NCBI GenBank assembly: GCA_036322835.1
Contig: AP027304.1
Location: forward strand, 3,658,001 to 3,722,000
DNA from: Tenuifilaceae bacterium CYCD
GTDB lineage: Bacteria > Bacteroidota > Bacteroidia > Bacteroidales > Tenuifilaceae
Length of the DNA: 64,000 bases
Direction of reading: 5' to 3'
This document shows, piece by piece, positions 26,821-35,978 of the stretch (positions within the stretch are counted from its first letter, which is position 1; every line of letters begins with the position of its first letter). Position numbers and translations under genes: made by a program. Below the pieces are notes generated by a model that was given only the letters and a program-made list of their open reading frames with translations, was not told where the DNA came from and made no database searches.

Positions 26821-27984
26821 ATGGAACAATCAGGCGGATTTTTCTCGTTCCTGTTGGAAAACCTTACCCAGTTTATGTCTTACACTGGGTTCGCCAACTT
26901 TACAATCGGTCATGGAATAATGATATTGGTGGGCTTATTCTTTATTTATCTTGCTATAGCAAAGGAATATGAACCAATGTTGCTTATTCCAATTGGATTC
27001 GGAATAATCGTAGGAAACATTCCTTTCTCTCCAGGTTATCAAATTGGTATTTACGAGAACGGAAGTGTACTTAACTATCTATACTATGGAGTCATTCAAG
27101 GAGTTTACCCTCCCTTAATATTTCTTGGAATTGGTGCCATGACCGACTTTAGTGCTCTAATTTCAAATCCTAAATTACTCCTTATCGGTGCTGCTGCCCA
27201 GTTGGGTATATTTGGAGCCTATATGGCTGCTCTACTTATTGGATTTAGCCCAGAGGAAGCAGGGGCAATAGGTATCATTGGTGGTGCCGATGGTCCTACC
27301 GCAATCTTCCTATCATCTCGCTTGGCTCCTGAATTAATGGGTGCAATTGCAATATCGGCATACTCATATATGGCATTAGTTCCTGTAATTCAGCCACCGG
27401 TAATGAGACTATTAACCACCAAGAAGGAAAGACTTATCAGAATGAAGCCTCCTCGTCAGGTTACCAAACTTGAAAAGATACTTTTCCCAATTGTAGGTAT
27501 GCTCTTAACAACATTCATCGTACCTTCAGGCTTGCCATTGCTTGGTATGCTTTTCTTTGGAAACCTACTAAAAGAAAGTACGGTTACTAAACGTTTAGCC
27601 GATACAGCCAAAGGCCCAATGATTGATATTGTTACAATATTAATTGGATTAACCGTGGGTGCATCAACCCAAGCTACCACATTCTTAACTGCAAAATCTA
27701 TAGGTATATTTGCACTTGGTGCAATATCATTTGTAGTTGCAACCTTTGGTGGAGTTATGTTTGTTAAGATATTCAATATCTTCCTCAAAGAGGGTAATAA
27801 GATGAATCCTTTAATTGGAAATGCAGGGGTATCTGCAGTGCCAGATAGTGCAAGGGTTTCGCAAGTAGTCGGCTTAGAGTACGACAAAACCAACCACCTA
27901 CTAATGCATGCTATGGGACCAAACGTAGCGGGAGTTATTGGTAGTGCCGTTGCCGCGGGTATTCTACTAAGCTTCCTATCGTAA
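26821..27984 (+). CDS. mmdB: Sodium-translocating decarboxylase beta subunit
   Basis: 387 residues with about nine to ten membrane helices. Family motifs include GIGAMTDFSALISNPKLLLIGAAAQLGIF in pattern (the Asp-containing re-entrant region), GIIGGADGPTAIF, and GNAGVSAVPDSARV near the end; ADGPT and the SAVP segment contain the residues known in OadB to bind Na+ and handle carboxybiotin. It decarboxylates carboxybiotin and exports Na+, so the operon conserves the free energy of methylmalonyl-CoA decarboxylation. The operon ends with a strong terminator. Confidence 0.94.
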   Translation: MEQSGGFFSFLLENLTQFMSYTGFANFTIGHGIMILVGLFFIYLAIAKEYEPMLLIPIGFGIIVGNIPFSPGYQIGIYENGSVLNYLYYGVIQGVYPPLIFLGIGAMTDFSALISNPKLLLIGAAAQLGIFGAYMAALLIGFSPEEAGAIGIIGGADGPTAIFLSSRLAPELMGAIAISAYSYMALVPVIQPPVMRLLTTKKERLIRMKPPRQVTKLEKILFPIVGMLLTTFIVPSGLPLLGMLFFGNLLKESTVTKRLADTAKGPMIDIVTILIGLTVGASTQATTFLTAKSIGIFALGAISFVVATFGGVMFVKIFNIFLKEGNKMNPLIGNAGVSAVPDSARVSQVVGLEYDKTNHLLMHAMGPNVAGVIGSAVAAGILLSFLS

Positions 27985-28008
27985 CCAATATATTCTCACT
28001 CAAATAGA

Positions 28009-28040
28009 AAAAGGTGTCTCATTATTGAGGCACCTTTTTT
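28009..28040 (+). terminator. Rho-independent terminator of the mmd operon
   Basis: An 11-bp stem with one wobble (28011-28021 with 28026-28036), 4-nt loop, preceded by A5 and followed by T-run. Confidence 0.8.
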
Positions 28041-28111
28041 CTATGAATAAACCATAACCTTGAATTTTATTCTAAACAATACTTATACCTTAGAAATTTA
28101 CAATTTAAGGC

Positions 28112-28119
28112 TAACTTTG
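28112..28119 (+). promoter_or_regulatory. -7 promoter element (TAACTTTG)
   Basis: Exact TAnnTTTG match 31 nt before the nucleotidase ATG, identical to the element in front of mce. Confidence 0.45.
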
Positions 28120-28150
28120 CACATTACTTATAAGTTAAAATCAATCCTAT

Positions 28151-29935
28151 ATGAAGTCATTCTCCTACAAACTCATTGGAATATTGATAATCAGCCTTCT
28201 TATATCAATATCCTCTTTTTCGCAAAAGAATATCACGATTAAAATTCTTGAAACTAGCGATGTTCACGGGGCGATATTCCCCTACGATTTCATCAGGAAT
28301 CAACCCATGGAATCGAGTTTAGCTCAAGTATATTCGTACGTTAAGCAGGAACGCAGCAACACCGCGCAGCAAGTTGTACTTTTGGATAATGGGGATATTC
28401 TTCAGGGTCAACCGCCTGTTTATTTCTCGAATTTCATCGATTCCACTAAATCCAATCTCGTTTCCAGAGTTTTCAACTATATGAAATATGATGCAGCAAC
28501 CATTGGAAATCATGATATTGAAACAGGCCCCAATGTTTACCGCGCAATTGAAAAAGAGTTGGCAATGCCATGGTTGGCAGCAAATGCCATAAGTTCAGAA
28601 TCCAAGAAACCTGCGTTTAAACCATATACAGTGGTAAATAAAGATGGCGTAAAAATTGCTGTACTAGGACTCACCTCACCAGGAATTCCCCATTGGCTTC
28701 CAAAAATTCTTTGGCCCGACATGTACTTTGAGGATATGATTATCACCGCAAACTACTGGGTTAAGTACATCCAGAAAAAGGAGAAACCCCATATCATAGT
28801 TGGATTATTCCACTCAGGCCACGATGCTTCCTATGGGGGAGCATCTACCGATGAACCTAAAAATGAAAATGCCTCCTTGCTTGTAGCAAAACAAGTTCCT
28901 GGCTTCGACGTTATCCTAATTGGCCACGACCACGATAAACTCTGTAAAAAAATTGCAAACATAAATGGAGATTCCGTGCTAGTAATGGATCCCACTTCTG
29001 GCGCCCGCCTGATTTCGGAAGCAACTATCAATATCACTCTTAATAAAAAAGGAAAATTGCAAAGTAAATCGGTTAACGGTAAAATAATTGAAACCAAAAA
29101 TTTTAAACCCGATGGAGATTTTATGGCCGAATTTGGTGACGGCTATAAGAAAGTTGAAGCATTTGTAAAACGCCCCATTGGAACCTTCACTCAAACCATG
29201 AGTAGCGAGGATGCCTACTTTGGACCAACCGCTTTTATTGATTTTATTCATTCAGCACAACTGGATCTTACAAAGGCTGATATTTCGTTTGTTGCTCCAC
29301 TATCCTTTGTATCAACCATTAAAGAGGGAACCGTTACCGTTAGCGATATGTTTAAGCTATACCGTTTCGAAAACTTTCTCTACACAATGTCACTCACAGG
29401 AAAAGAAATCGACGCTTTTTTAGAATACTCAGTATCGCTATGGTTTAATACCATGAAGAGTGCCGACGATCATCTAATCAAATTCAAAACTAATCCCGAT
29501 GGCAGCATTGTAATTAACCAACAGGGAAAGGTTCAACTTTTCACAAACTTCTACAACTTCGACTCAGCTGCAGGAATAATCTATACTGTTGATGTATCGA
29601 AGCCCGATGGCGAAAAGGTAACCATCCAATCTATGACCAACGGAACACCTTTTGATGAAAACAAAATATACTCTGTTGCAATAAACTCGTACCGCGGCAA
29701 TGGTGGTGGAGGTCACCTTACAAAAGGAAGCGGAATTGCTCCTGATGAGTTACCTAACAGGATAAAATCCTCCACCGAAAAGGATTTACGATTCTATATT
29801 ATGAAGTATATTGAGAGAAAACAAACCATTACCCCATCAAGTTTTAAGACGTGGAAAATTATTCCTGAGGAATGGGTTAATCAGGGAATTATACGCGATA
29901 AAAAATTGCTGTTTAATTCACCAAATAACGATTAG
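28151..29935 (+). CDS. Periplasmic 5'-nucleotidase / 2',3'-cyclic phosphodiesterase-type metallophosphatase
   Basis: 594 residues with a signal peptide (MKSFSYKLIGILIISLLISISSFS). The metallophosphatase domain has ETSDVHGAIFPYDF (Asp-x-His), LLDNGDILQGQP, TIGNHDIETG, GLFHSGHD and LIGHDHDKLC, the five two-metal motifs. The C-terminal 5'-nucleotidase substrate domain follows, with FVAPLSFVSTIKEGTVTVSDMFKLYRFEN in pattern and YRGNGGGGHLTKG. It should hydrolyse extracellular nucleotides or cyclic nucleotides to nucleosides. It heads a tight three-gene operon; queE starts 5 nt after its stop. Confidence 0.88.
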   Translation: MKSFSYKLIGILIISLLISISSFSQKNITIKILETSDVHGAIFPYDFIRNQPMESSLAQVYSYVKQERSNTAQQVVLLDNGDILQGQPPVYFSNFIDSTKSNLVSRVFNYMKYDAATIGNHDIETGPNVYRAIEKELAMPWLAANAISSESKKPAFKPYTVVNKDGVKIAVLGLTSPGIPHWLPKILWPDMYFEDMIITANYWVKYIQKKEKPHIIVGLFHSGHDASYGGASTDEPKNENASLLVAKQVPGFDVILIGHDHDKLCKKIANINGDSVLVMDPTSGARLISEATINITLNKKGKLQSKSVNGKIIETKNFKPDGDFMAEFGDGYKKVEAFVKRPIGTFTQTMSSEDAYFGPTAFIDFIHSAQLDLTKADISFVAPLSFVSTIKEGTVTVSDMFKLYRFENFLYTMSLTGKEIDAFLEYSVSLWFNTMKSADDHLIKFKTNPDGSIVINQQGKVQLFTNFYNFDSAAGIIYTVDVSKPDGEKVTIQSMTNGTPFDENKIYSVAINSYRGNGGGGHLTKGSGIAPDELPNRIKSSTEKDLRFYIMKYIERKQTITPSSFKTWKIIPEEWVNQGIIRDKKLLFNSPNND

Positions 29936-29940
29936 ACAAG

Positions 29941-30576
29941 ATGAATTTTAATGATGCAGTAAAACAATTCAATTCTGGCAAAGCATTACCCTTGGTTGAA
30001 GAATTTTACACCCTTCAAGGCGAGGGATTTCAAACAGGTCGTGCGGCTTACTTCATTCGCATTGGAGGATGCGATGTAGGTTGCTCGTGGTGCGATTCCC
30101 GCTTATCGTGGAATCCCGATATTTTTCCACCTGTAAATGTTGATGAGATTGTTGAGCGAGCAGCATCGTTCCCCGCAAAAGCAGTAGTGGTTACTGGCGG
30201 AGAACCCAGCCTATACCCTCTCGATTATTTGTGTGCTGAGCTAAAAAAGAAAGGCGTACAAACATTCATCGAAACTTCGGGTGCCTATCCCCTATCGGGG
30301 CAATGGGATTGGATCTGTTTATCACCCAAGCGTCAGCAACCACCAGTTGACTCAATCCATATGAAAGCCGATGAGCTGAAAGTAATAATTACAAGTCCCG
30401 AGGATTTGCAATGGGCCGAGGAAAATGCTAAATTAGTAAAATCGAGCTGTATGTTATTTCTTCAACCCGAATGGAGCGTATACGAGAAAATTGTACCAAT
30501 TATTGTTGAGTATATAATGCAAAACCCAAAGTGGCGAATATCGTTACAAGCACATAAATTCATGCATATTCCTTAG
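29941..30576 (+). CDS. queE: 7-carboxy-7-deazaguanine synthase (radical SAM)
   Basis: 211 residues. Near the N terminus are LVEEFYTLQGEGFQTGRAAYF and RIGGCDVGCSWCDSRLSW, giving the CxxxCxxC cluster of radical-SAM enzymes, then VVTGGEPSLYPL (the GGE motif that binds SAM). It converts 6-carboxytetrahydropterin to 7-carboxy-7-deazaguanine on the way to queuosine. Other queuosine genes are not in this window; here it lies between a nucleotidase and an OmpA-type protein, with gaps of 5 and 3 nt. The link is probably only transcriptional. Confidence 0.92.
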   Translation: MNFNDAVKQFNSGKALPLVEEFYTLQGEGFQTGRAAYFIRIGGCDVGCSWCDSRLSWNPDIFPPVNVDEIVERAASFPAKAVVVTGGEPSLYPLDYLCAELKKKGVQTFIETSGAYPLSGQWDWICLSPKRQQPPVDSIHMKADELKVIITSPEDLQWAEENAKLVKSSCMLFLQPEWSVYEKIVPIIVEYIMQNPKWRISLQAHKFMHIP

Positions 30577-30579
30577 ATC

Positions 30580-32502
30580 ATGAGGCCCTTAATTATTTAC
30601 GCTTTATTAGTTTTACTCCCCTTTACAGGAGTAACGCAAACTCAAAAAAAGTTAAGCGTAAATAATAGGCGTGCCATCGAAAACTATAACAATGCACTTA
30701 AATCGTACGACAGGTACGATTACATTGAAGCACAGCGATTATTGAAAGAAAGCATCAGGATTGAGCCAAAATTCATTGAGGCTCATCTTGTTCTTTCCCA
30801 AACATTCTATATGATGGGCATTATTCCAAGCGCGATCGAATATTTAGAAAAAGCCATAGCGATAGACCCCAAGTTTTACCCAAGAGCATACTATACCCTA
30901 GGCCGATTTTTACTCCAGATAGGAGAATATCAGCAAGCGAAAGATAAACTTGAGTATTTTTTAACCCTCAAGGATAAATCAAAAGAAATTGAAAAATCGA
31001 CCCATGAGTCTATTGAGCGCTGCAAATTTGCCCTGAATGCAATTGCAAACCCGGTTCCGTACAATCCCGTAAATATTGGCACAAACGTAAATACTGATTT
31101 GGATGAGTATTGGCCCAGCCTTTCGGTTGATGAAAAAACGCTGGTTTACACCGTTCGCCTGCCTAAATCGGTAAACGTTGGTATTAGGAATACTAAGTGG
31201 CAGGAAGATTTTTATGTAAGCACTCGCACTGAAAACTCGGGATGGAGTAAAGGTATTCCCATTGGAGAGCCAATAAATACTGATATAAATGAAGGTGCAC
31301 AGGCTCTTTCCGCCGATGGGAAAACAATGTACTATACCATTTGTAGTGGCGAGTGTAACCTTTATACATCTGTTTTGCAGAGTGATGGTAGTTGGGCTGC
31401 ACCTATAAAACTACCACCTCAAATTAATGCCAGTAAATATTCTGAGAAACAACCCTCCATTTCGCCCGATGGAAAAACAATATATTTTGTAAGCAATAGA
31501 CCCGGCGGATTAGGCGGATTCGATATATGGAAATCCGATAAAAATCCTGATGGAACATGGGGAAACACCGTTAATATTGGTGAGCCAATTAACACATCGG
31601 GCGATGAGCAATCGCCATTTATACACTTCGACAACCAAACGCTTTACTTCTCCTCCAACGGCCATCTTGGAATGGGAAGTATGGATATCTATGTAACAAG
31701 ACTTGATTCAACTGGAAAATGGACTAAACCTTTAAATTTTGGCTACCCAATAAATACCTACAAAAGCGAGGAAGGATTAATTGTAAACGCCAAGGGCTCT
31801 GTCGCTTACTACTCCACCGATATTATTCCGGAACGCGGTCGCGATATTTTCACATTTAACCTTTACCCCGAAATTCAGCCTATTCCAACATCTTACCTTA
31901 CTGGAGTTGTAAAGGATAGCAAAACCTTAGAGCCACTGGAAGCACAAATTACATTGGTAGATTTATCATTGAAAAAGGAAATAATGAACACAACCACTCC
32001 AAAGGATGGAAAGTTCCTTGTTTGCCTGCCTACCAACAAATCTTATGGTTTATTTGCATCGGCACCAAACTACCTATTCCACTCGGAGCATTTCGATTTA
32101 AAAGGGATTTTCTCCTTTGATAAACCCTACTACTTGGAGATTCTTCTTAATCCAATTGTTAAGGATGAGATTCTTGTTTTGCGCAATATCTTCTTTGCAC
32201 TCGACTCATACGAATTAAAACCCGAATCAACCATTGAACTTGATAAGTTAGTTGCAATTCTAAAACAGAACCCAACAATAAAAATTGAGATTGGCGGCCA
32301 TACCGATGACCAAGGTTCCAATGAGTACAACCAAAAACTATCCGAAAATAGGGCTAAATCAGTGGCAGAATATCTGATTGCCAACAAAATTGAAGCTAAC
32401 AGAGTTAAATGGGTTGGATATGGCGAAACCAAACCTGTTGCAAGCAACTCTACGCCAGAAGGTAAAGCCCAAAACAGAAGAACAGAAGTTAAAATTCTTT
32501 AA
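30580..32502 (+). CDS. TPR / PD40-propeller / CRD / OmpA-domain outer-membrane-associated protein (PorE-like)
   Basis: 640 residues with a signal peptide (MRPLIIYALLVLLPFTGVTQ). Domain order: TPRs at about 25-145 (NYNNALKSYDRYDYIEAQRLLKESIRIEPKF in pattern), a PD40 beta-propeller at 165-425 (DEYWPSLSVDEKTLVYTVR, QPSISPDGKTIYFVSNRPGGLGGFDIW in pattern), a carboxypeptidase-regulatory-like domain at 445-520 (GVVKDSKTLEPLEAQITL), and an OmpA C-terminal peptidoglycan-binding domain to the end (GGHTDDQGSNEYNQKLSENRA). This is the order of PorE, a type IX secretion component that links the system to peptidoglycan. Paralogues with the same domains exist, so the secretion role is probable rather than certain. 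Confidence 0.8.
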   Translation: MRPLIIYALLVLLPFTGVTQTQKKLSVNNRRAIENYNNALKSYDRYDYIEAQRLLKESIRIEPKFIEAHLVLSQTFYMMGIIPSAIEYLEKAIAIDPKFYPRAYYTLGRFLLQIGEYQQAKDKLEYFLTLKDKSKEIEKSTHESIERCKFALNAIANPVPYNPVNIGTNVNTDLDEYWPSLSVDEKTLVYTVRLPKSVNVGIRNTKWQEDFYVSTRTENSGWSKGIPIGEPINTDINEGAQALSADGKTMYYTICSGECNLYTSVLQSDGSWAAPIKLPPQINASKYSEKQPSISPDGKTIYFVSNRPGGLGGFDIWKSDKNPDGTWGNTVNIGEPINTSGDEQSPFIHFDNQTLYFSSNGHLGMGSMDIYVTRLDSTGKWTKPLNFGYPINTYKSEEGLIVNAKGSVAYYSTDIIPERGRDIFTFNLYPEIQPIPTSYLTGVVKDSKTLEPLEAQITLVDLSLKKEIMNTTTPKDGKFLVCLPTNKSYGLFASAPNYLFHSEHFDLKGIFSFDKPYYLEILLNPIVKDEILVLRNIFFALDSYELKPESTIELDKLVAILKQNPTIKIEIGGHTDDQGSNEYNQKLSENRAKSVAEYLIANKIEANRVKWVGYGETKPVASNSTPEGKAQNRRTEVKIL

Positions 32503-32648
32503 TTTTTCGGGAATCGTTGTCTTATTAAGGAAATTTTTAGGAAAAACTGTTGTATTATAATTAATTAGGGCTTATTTTCGCAAGTAAATACCAACAATTA
32601 CAATCAACTGAATTTTAACAACTTAAAAGCGAAAATCCTGACAAAAGA

Positions 32649-34541
32649 ATGAGAAAATGGCGCATTGAAGATTCAGCCGAGATGTACAATATCAACGGCT
32701 GGGGGGTAAAATACTTCTCCATCAATAAGGATGGAAATGTTGTGGTTACTCCCAAAAACAACGGTGTTGAAATAGATCTCCGTGAACTAGTTGATGAACT
32801 TCAAATTCGCGATGTTTCTGCACCAATGCTAATAAGGTTTACCGATATCCTTGATAACCGAATTGAGGATATGTCTCGTTCATTTAAAGTTGCAGCCGAG
32901 GAGTACGGATATCAAGGCCAAAACTTTATAATCTACCCCATCAAGGTAAACCAAATGCGCCCCGTGGTTGAGGAAATAATTAACCACGGAAAAAAATTCA
33001 ACATAGGACTTGAGGCTGGCTCAAAACCCGAACTGCACGCGGTTATTGCAAGTAATCCCGATAATGAATCGCTAATTATTTGTAATGGATATAAGGATGA
33101 GGACTACATTGAACTAGCGCTACTTGCCCAGAAAATGGGTAAAAAAATATTTATTGTTGTTGAAAAAATGAATGAGCTAAGGCTCATCGCAAAAGTATCG
33201 CAACGATTAAAGATTAAGCCAAACCTAGGGATTCGTATTAAACTGGCAAGCTCAGGTAGCGGAAAGTGGGAAGATTCGGGTGGCGATGTTAGTAAATTCG
33301 GATTAACCTCCAGTGAACTGCTACAAGCATTGGATTACCTGGAGAATAACGATTTAAAGGATTCCTTAAAACTGGTTCATTTCCATATTGGTAGCCAGGT
33401 TACCAAAATCCGTCGTATCAAAATTGCACTACGTGAAGCTTCGCAATTCTATATTCAACTCCACCAACTAGGATTTAAAATTGAGTTTGTTGATATTGGT
33501 GGCGGACTTGGTGTAGATTACGATGGAACACGCTCATCGAGTAGCGAAAGTAGCATCAACTATAGCTTACAGGAATACGTTAATGATTCCGTTTCGACAC
33601 TTGTTGATGCTAGCGACAAAAACGATATTCCCCACCCTAACATCATTACAGAGTCAGGACGGTCGCTAACAGCACATCACTCAGTTTTGATTTTCGAAGT
33701 TCTGGAAACCTCTTCGTTACCCACTTGGGCCGAGGAAGAGGAGATTACGGAGAATGCTCACGAGTTGGTACAGGAACTATTTGATCTATGGGAAAAATTG
33801 AATCAGCCCAGAATGCTCGAAACATGGCACGATGCTCAACAAATTAGAGAGGAAGCTCTTGACCTTTTCAGCTTAGGCTTGCTCGATTTAAAAACTCGTG
33901 CCCAAATTGAACGCTTATTCTGGTCTATTGCCAAAGAAATCAATCAGATTACATCCGAAATAAAACATGTTCCTGATGAGTTGCGGGTATTGCCAAAACT
34001 ACTTGCCGACAAGTATTTCTGCAACTTCTCATTATTCCAATCATTACCAGATACATGGGCTATCGATCAAATTTTCCCGATCATGCCTATTCAGCGCCTA
34101 AATGAAAAACCGGACAGGGCAGCGACTTTGCAAGATATCACCTGCGATTCCGATGGTAAGATTGACAATTTCATCTCCACCAAAAATATATCGTACTATC
34201 TGCCTGTTCACTCCATAAAATCGAGCGATTCGTATTATATTGGAGTATTCCTGGTAGGTGCATATCAGGAAATCCTGGGTGATTTGCACAACCTGTTTGG
34301 CGACACAAACGCGGTTCACGTTTCCGTTAACGACAAAGGATACGAGATTGATCAGATAATTGATGGCGAAACTGTTGCCGAAGTACTTGAGTATGTTCAG
34401 TACAATCCCAAGAAACTTGTTCGCTCACTAGAAACATGGGTAACCTCATCGGTTAAGGCTGGAGTAATATCATCCAAAGAAGGGAAAGAGTTTCTATCGA
34501 ACTACCGATCGGGACTTTATGGATATACATATCTTGAATAG
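32649..34541 (+). CDS. speA: Biosynthetic arginine decarboxylase
   Basis: 630 residues, the normal SpeA length. It is a PLP-dependent fold-III enzyme: YPIKVNQMRPV near 97-107 contains the Schiff-base Lys, with GLEAGSKPEL, LVHFHIGSQVT, FVDIGGGLGVDYDGT and TESGRSLTAHHSV around the barrel. The C-terminal beta domain has DTWAIDQIFPIMPIQRLNEKP and VGAYQEILGDLHNLFGD. It makes agmatine from arginine as the first step of polyamine synthesis in bacteria lacking ornithine decarboxylase. Preceded by a -7-like TATTTTCG at 32572-32579 with one mismatch and followed by a terminator. Confidence 0.95.
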   Translation: MRKWRIEDSAEMYNINGWGVKYFSINKDGNVVVTPKNNGVEIDLRELVDELQIRDVSAPMLIRFTDILDNRIEDMSRSFKVAAEEYGYQGQNFIIYPIKVNQMRPVVEEIINHGKKFNIGLEAGSKPELHAVIASNPDNESLIICNGYKDEDYIELALLAQKMGKKIFIVVEKMNELRLIAKVSQRLKIKPNLGIRIKLASSGSGKWEDSGGDVSKFGLTSSELLQALDYLENNDLKDSLKLVHFHIGSQVTKIRRIKIALREASQFYIQLHQLGFKIEFVDIGGGLGVDYDGTRSSSSESSINYSLQEYVNDSVSTLVDASDKNDIPHPNIITESGRSLTAHHSVLIFEVLETSSLPTWAEEEEITENAHELVQELFDLWEKLNQPRMLETWHDAQQIREEALDLFSLGLLDLKTRAQIERLFWSIAKEINQITSEIKHVPDELRVLPKLLADKYFCNFSLFQSLPDTWAIDQIFPIMPIQRLNEKPDRAATLQDITCDSDGKIDNFISTKNISYYLPVHSIKSSDSYYIGVFLVGAYQEILGDLHNLFGDTNAVHVSVNDKGYEIDQIIDGETVAEVLEYVQYNPKKLVRSLETWVTSSVKAGVISSKEGKEFLSNYRSGLYGYTYLE

Positions 34542-34565
34542 AGGCAAGTAACTAAATAGAAATAA

Positions 34566-34590
34566 TAAAGGCTGCTTAAAGCAGCCTTTA
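34566..34590. terminator. Bidirectional terminator between speA and the TlpA-like gene
   Basis: A perfect 10-bp stem (34566-34575 with 34581-34590) with a 5-nt loop between two convergent genes. Confidence 0.8.
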
Positions 34591-34591
34591 T

Positions 34592-35968
34592 TTATAGTAA
34601 CTTTTTGAGCTTTAACTTTAACTGCTCGGCCGATGTAGGACGAGAAACTATCTTCAAATCCTTATCTACCAAAAACATCTTAGGCGTTTCATCAACATTA
34701 TATTTGAGGATTATAGGATTATCGTATTCCGCCTTAATTTGCATGTTACACCAAGGAAATTGTTTGTCATCCACAAACCTTTTCCACTGATCTACTTCGT
34801 CATCTATCGAAATAGCAATAACCTCAAATCCTTTCGACTTATAGGTGTTGTAAACCTCAACAATATTGGGCATCATTTCAATACAATGAGGGCACCATAT
34901 AGACCAAAATACTATCAACTTATATTTTGACTTCTCTGTTGATACTCTAAATGACTTTCCAGCTAAAGGTTTTACCTTAAAATCATACACCTTATTTCCA
35001 ACAAACAAAGTTTTCTCAAGCGTTAATCGGGCATTAAGTTCCGTATCGTTCTTTAAGGCAGTCGATGCACTTCCACCTTTTACGAGAAGATATTCTAATA
35101 CTCCATAGTAATCCGTATCGGCAAAACCCTTACACAACGAACCAATAATTTGTCCTCTGATTGTATCGGACATTGAAATGCGAAGTAAAATATCTATTTG
35201 TGAAACAAAAGCAGAATCCTGCTGCTCCTTATCATAACAATCCTCGCAAATTGAATTCTCCAGGTAATCCCAAACATTCTTAAGCAACAAAGGGGTATTA
35301 AGCAACCGATTATCGCTCAAGTTAACGCCCATCCACCATTCTTTAGCCAACTGCGCTTTATAGGAATACTGATCGATTGCTCCAATAATAAAGGGTTTAG
35401 TATCAAGATTGATATAGTTGGATACAAATAAAGAAGTATCTATTTGCGAAAGGGCAAGTGCTTTTTTGTAAAAATCAAACTCTACGAGTTGTTTTTCATC
35501 CCGAAGTTGCTGAGCAAATGGCTGATCGGCAGTGTAGTAATTCTGAAGGGATCCAATTAACCATTGCTGCTGCTCCGATGCCTGTTTCAACCTAGAGTAT
35601 TCAACAAACACCTTATTTTCCTTCGAAACAATAACTTTTAGACTATCCTCTATTGAAAAAACAACGGTTTCGAATTTGATTTCAGGCTCGTTAGCCACAA
35701 CAAAATCAAACGAACTCGATTTGCCTACAACCATGCGATATAGACCCTGGCTTGCCTCCAAAGGCAAAGTAAAGTGATAAATACCATCTGCAGAGGCTTT
35801 GCAAGAATCTACTGCTTCTATCTCTTTACCCAAATACTTCATGAGTTTGGCCTTCGATCCAATCGATTGCTTAACTTTTAGTTCAATGGAGGTTTGGGCA
35901 ACCATTTCGCCATAAAAAAGGGGAATACCGATAAAAGAAAAAACAATTGCTTTAAATTTAGACATCAT
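34592..35968 (-). CDS. TlpA-like periplasmic thioredoxin-fold protein with long N-terminal domain
   Basis: 458 residues with an N-terminal hydrophobic signal (KAIVFSFIGIPLFYGEMVAQ). A beta-rich region (about 25-130, carboxypeptidase-regulatory or DUF4369-like) and a helical middle part of unknown function lead to a C-terminal thioredoxin domain with IVFWSIWCPHCIEMMPNIVEVY, giving a CPHC redox motif near 359, plus NVDETPKMFLVDKDL with the cis-Pro. This resembles the ResA/TlpA group of Bacteroidota that reduce or shuffle disulfides outside the membrane. It starts 10 nt after a hybrid histidine kinase, so the two are probably co-transcribed. Confidence 0.8.
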   Translation of the reverse strand: MMSKFKAIVFSFIGIPLFYGEMVAQTSIELKVKQSIGSKAKLMKYLGKEIEAVDSCKASADGIYHFTLPLEASQGLYRMVVGKSSSFDFVVANEPEIKFETVVFSIEDSLKVIVSKENKVFVEYSRLKQASEQQQWLIGSLQNYYTADQPFAQQLRDEKQLVEFDFYKKALALSQIDTSLFVSNYINLDTKPFIIGAIDQYSYKAQLAKEWWMGVNLSDNRLLNTPLLLKNVWDYLENSICEDCYDKEQQDSAFVSQIDILLRISMSDTIRGQIIGSLCKGFADTDYYGVLEYLLVKGGSASTALKNDTELNARLTLEKTLFVGNKVYDFKVKPLAGKSFRVSTEKSKYKLIVFWSIWCPHCIEMMPNIVEVYNTYKSKGFEVIAISIDDEVDQWKRFVDDKQFPWCNMQIKAEYDNPIILKYNVDETPKMFLVDKDLKIVSRPTSAEQLKLKLKKLL

Positions 35969-35978
35969 TATTGATCCC

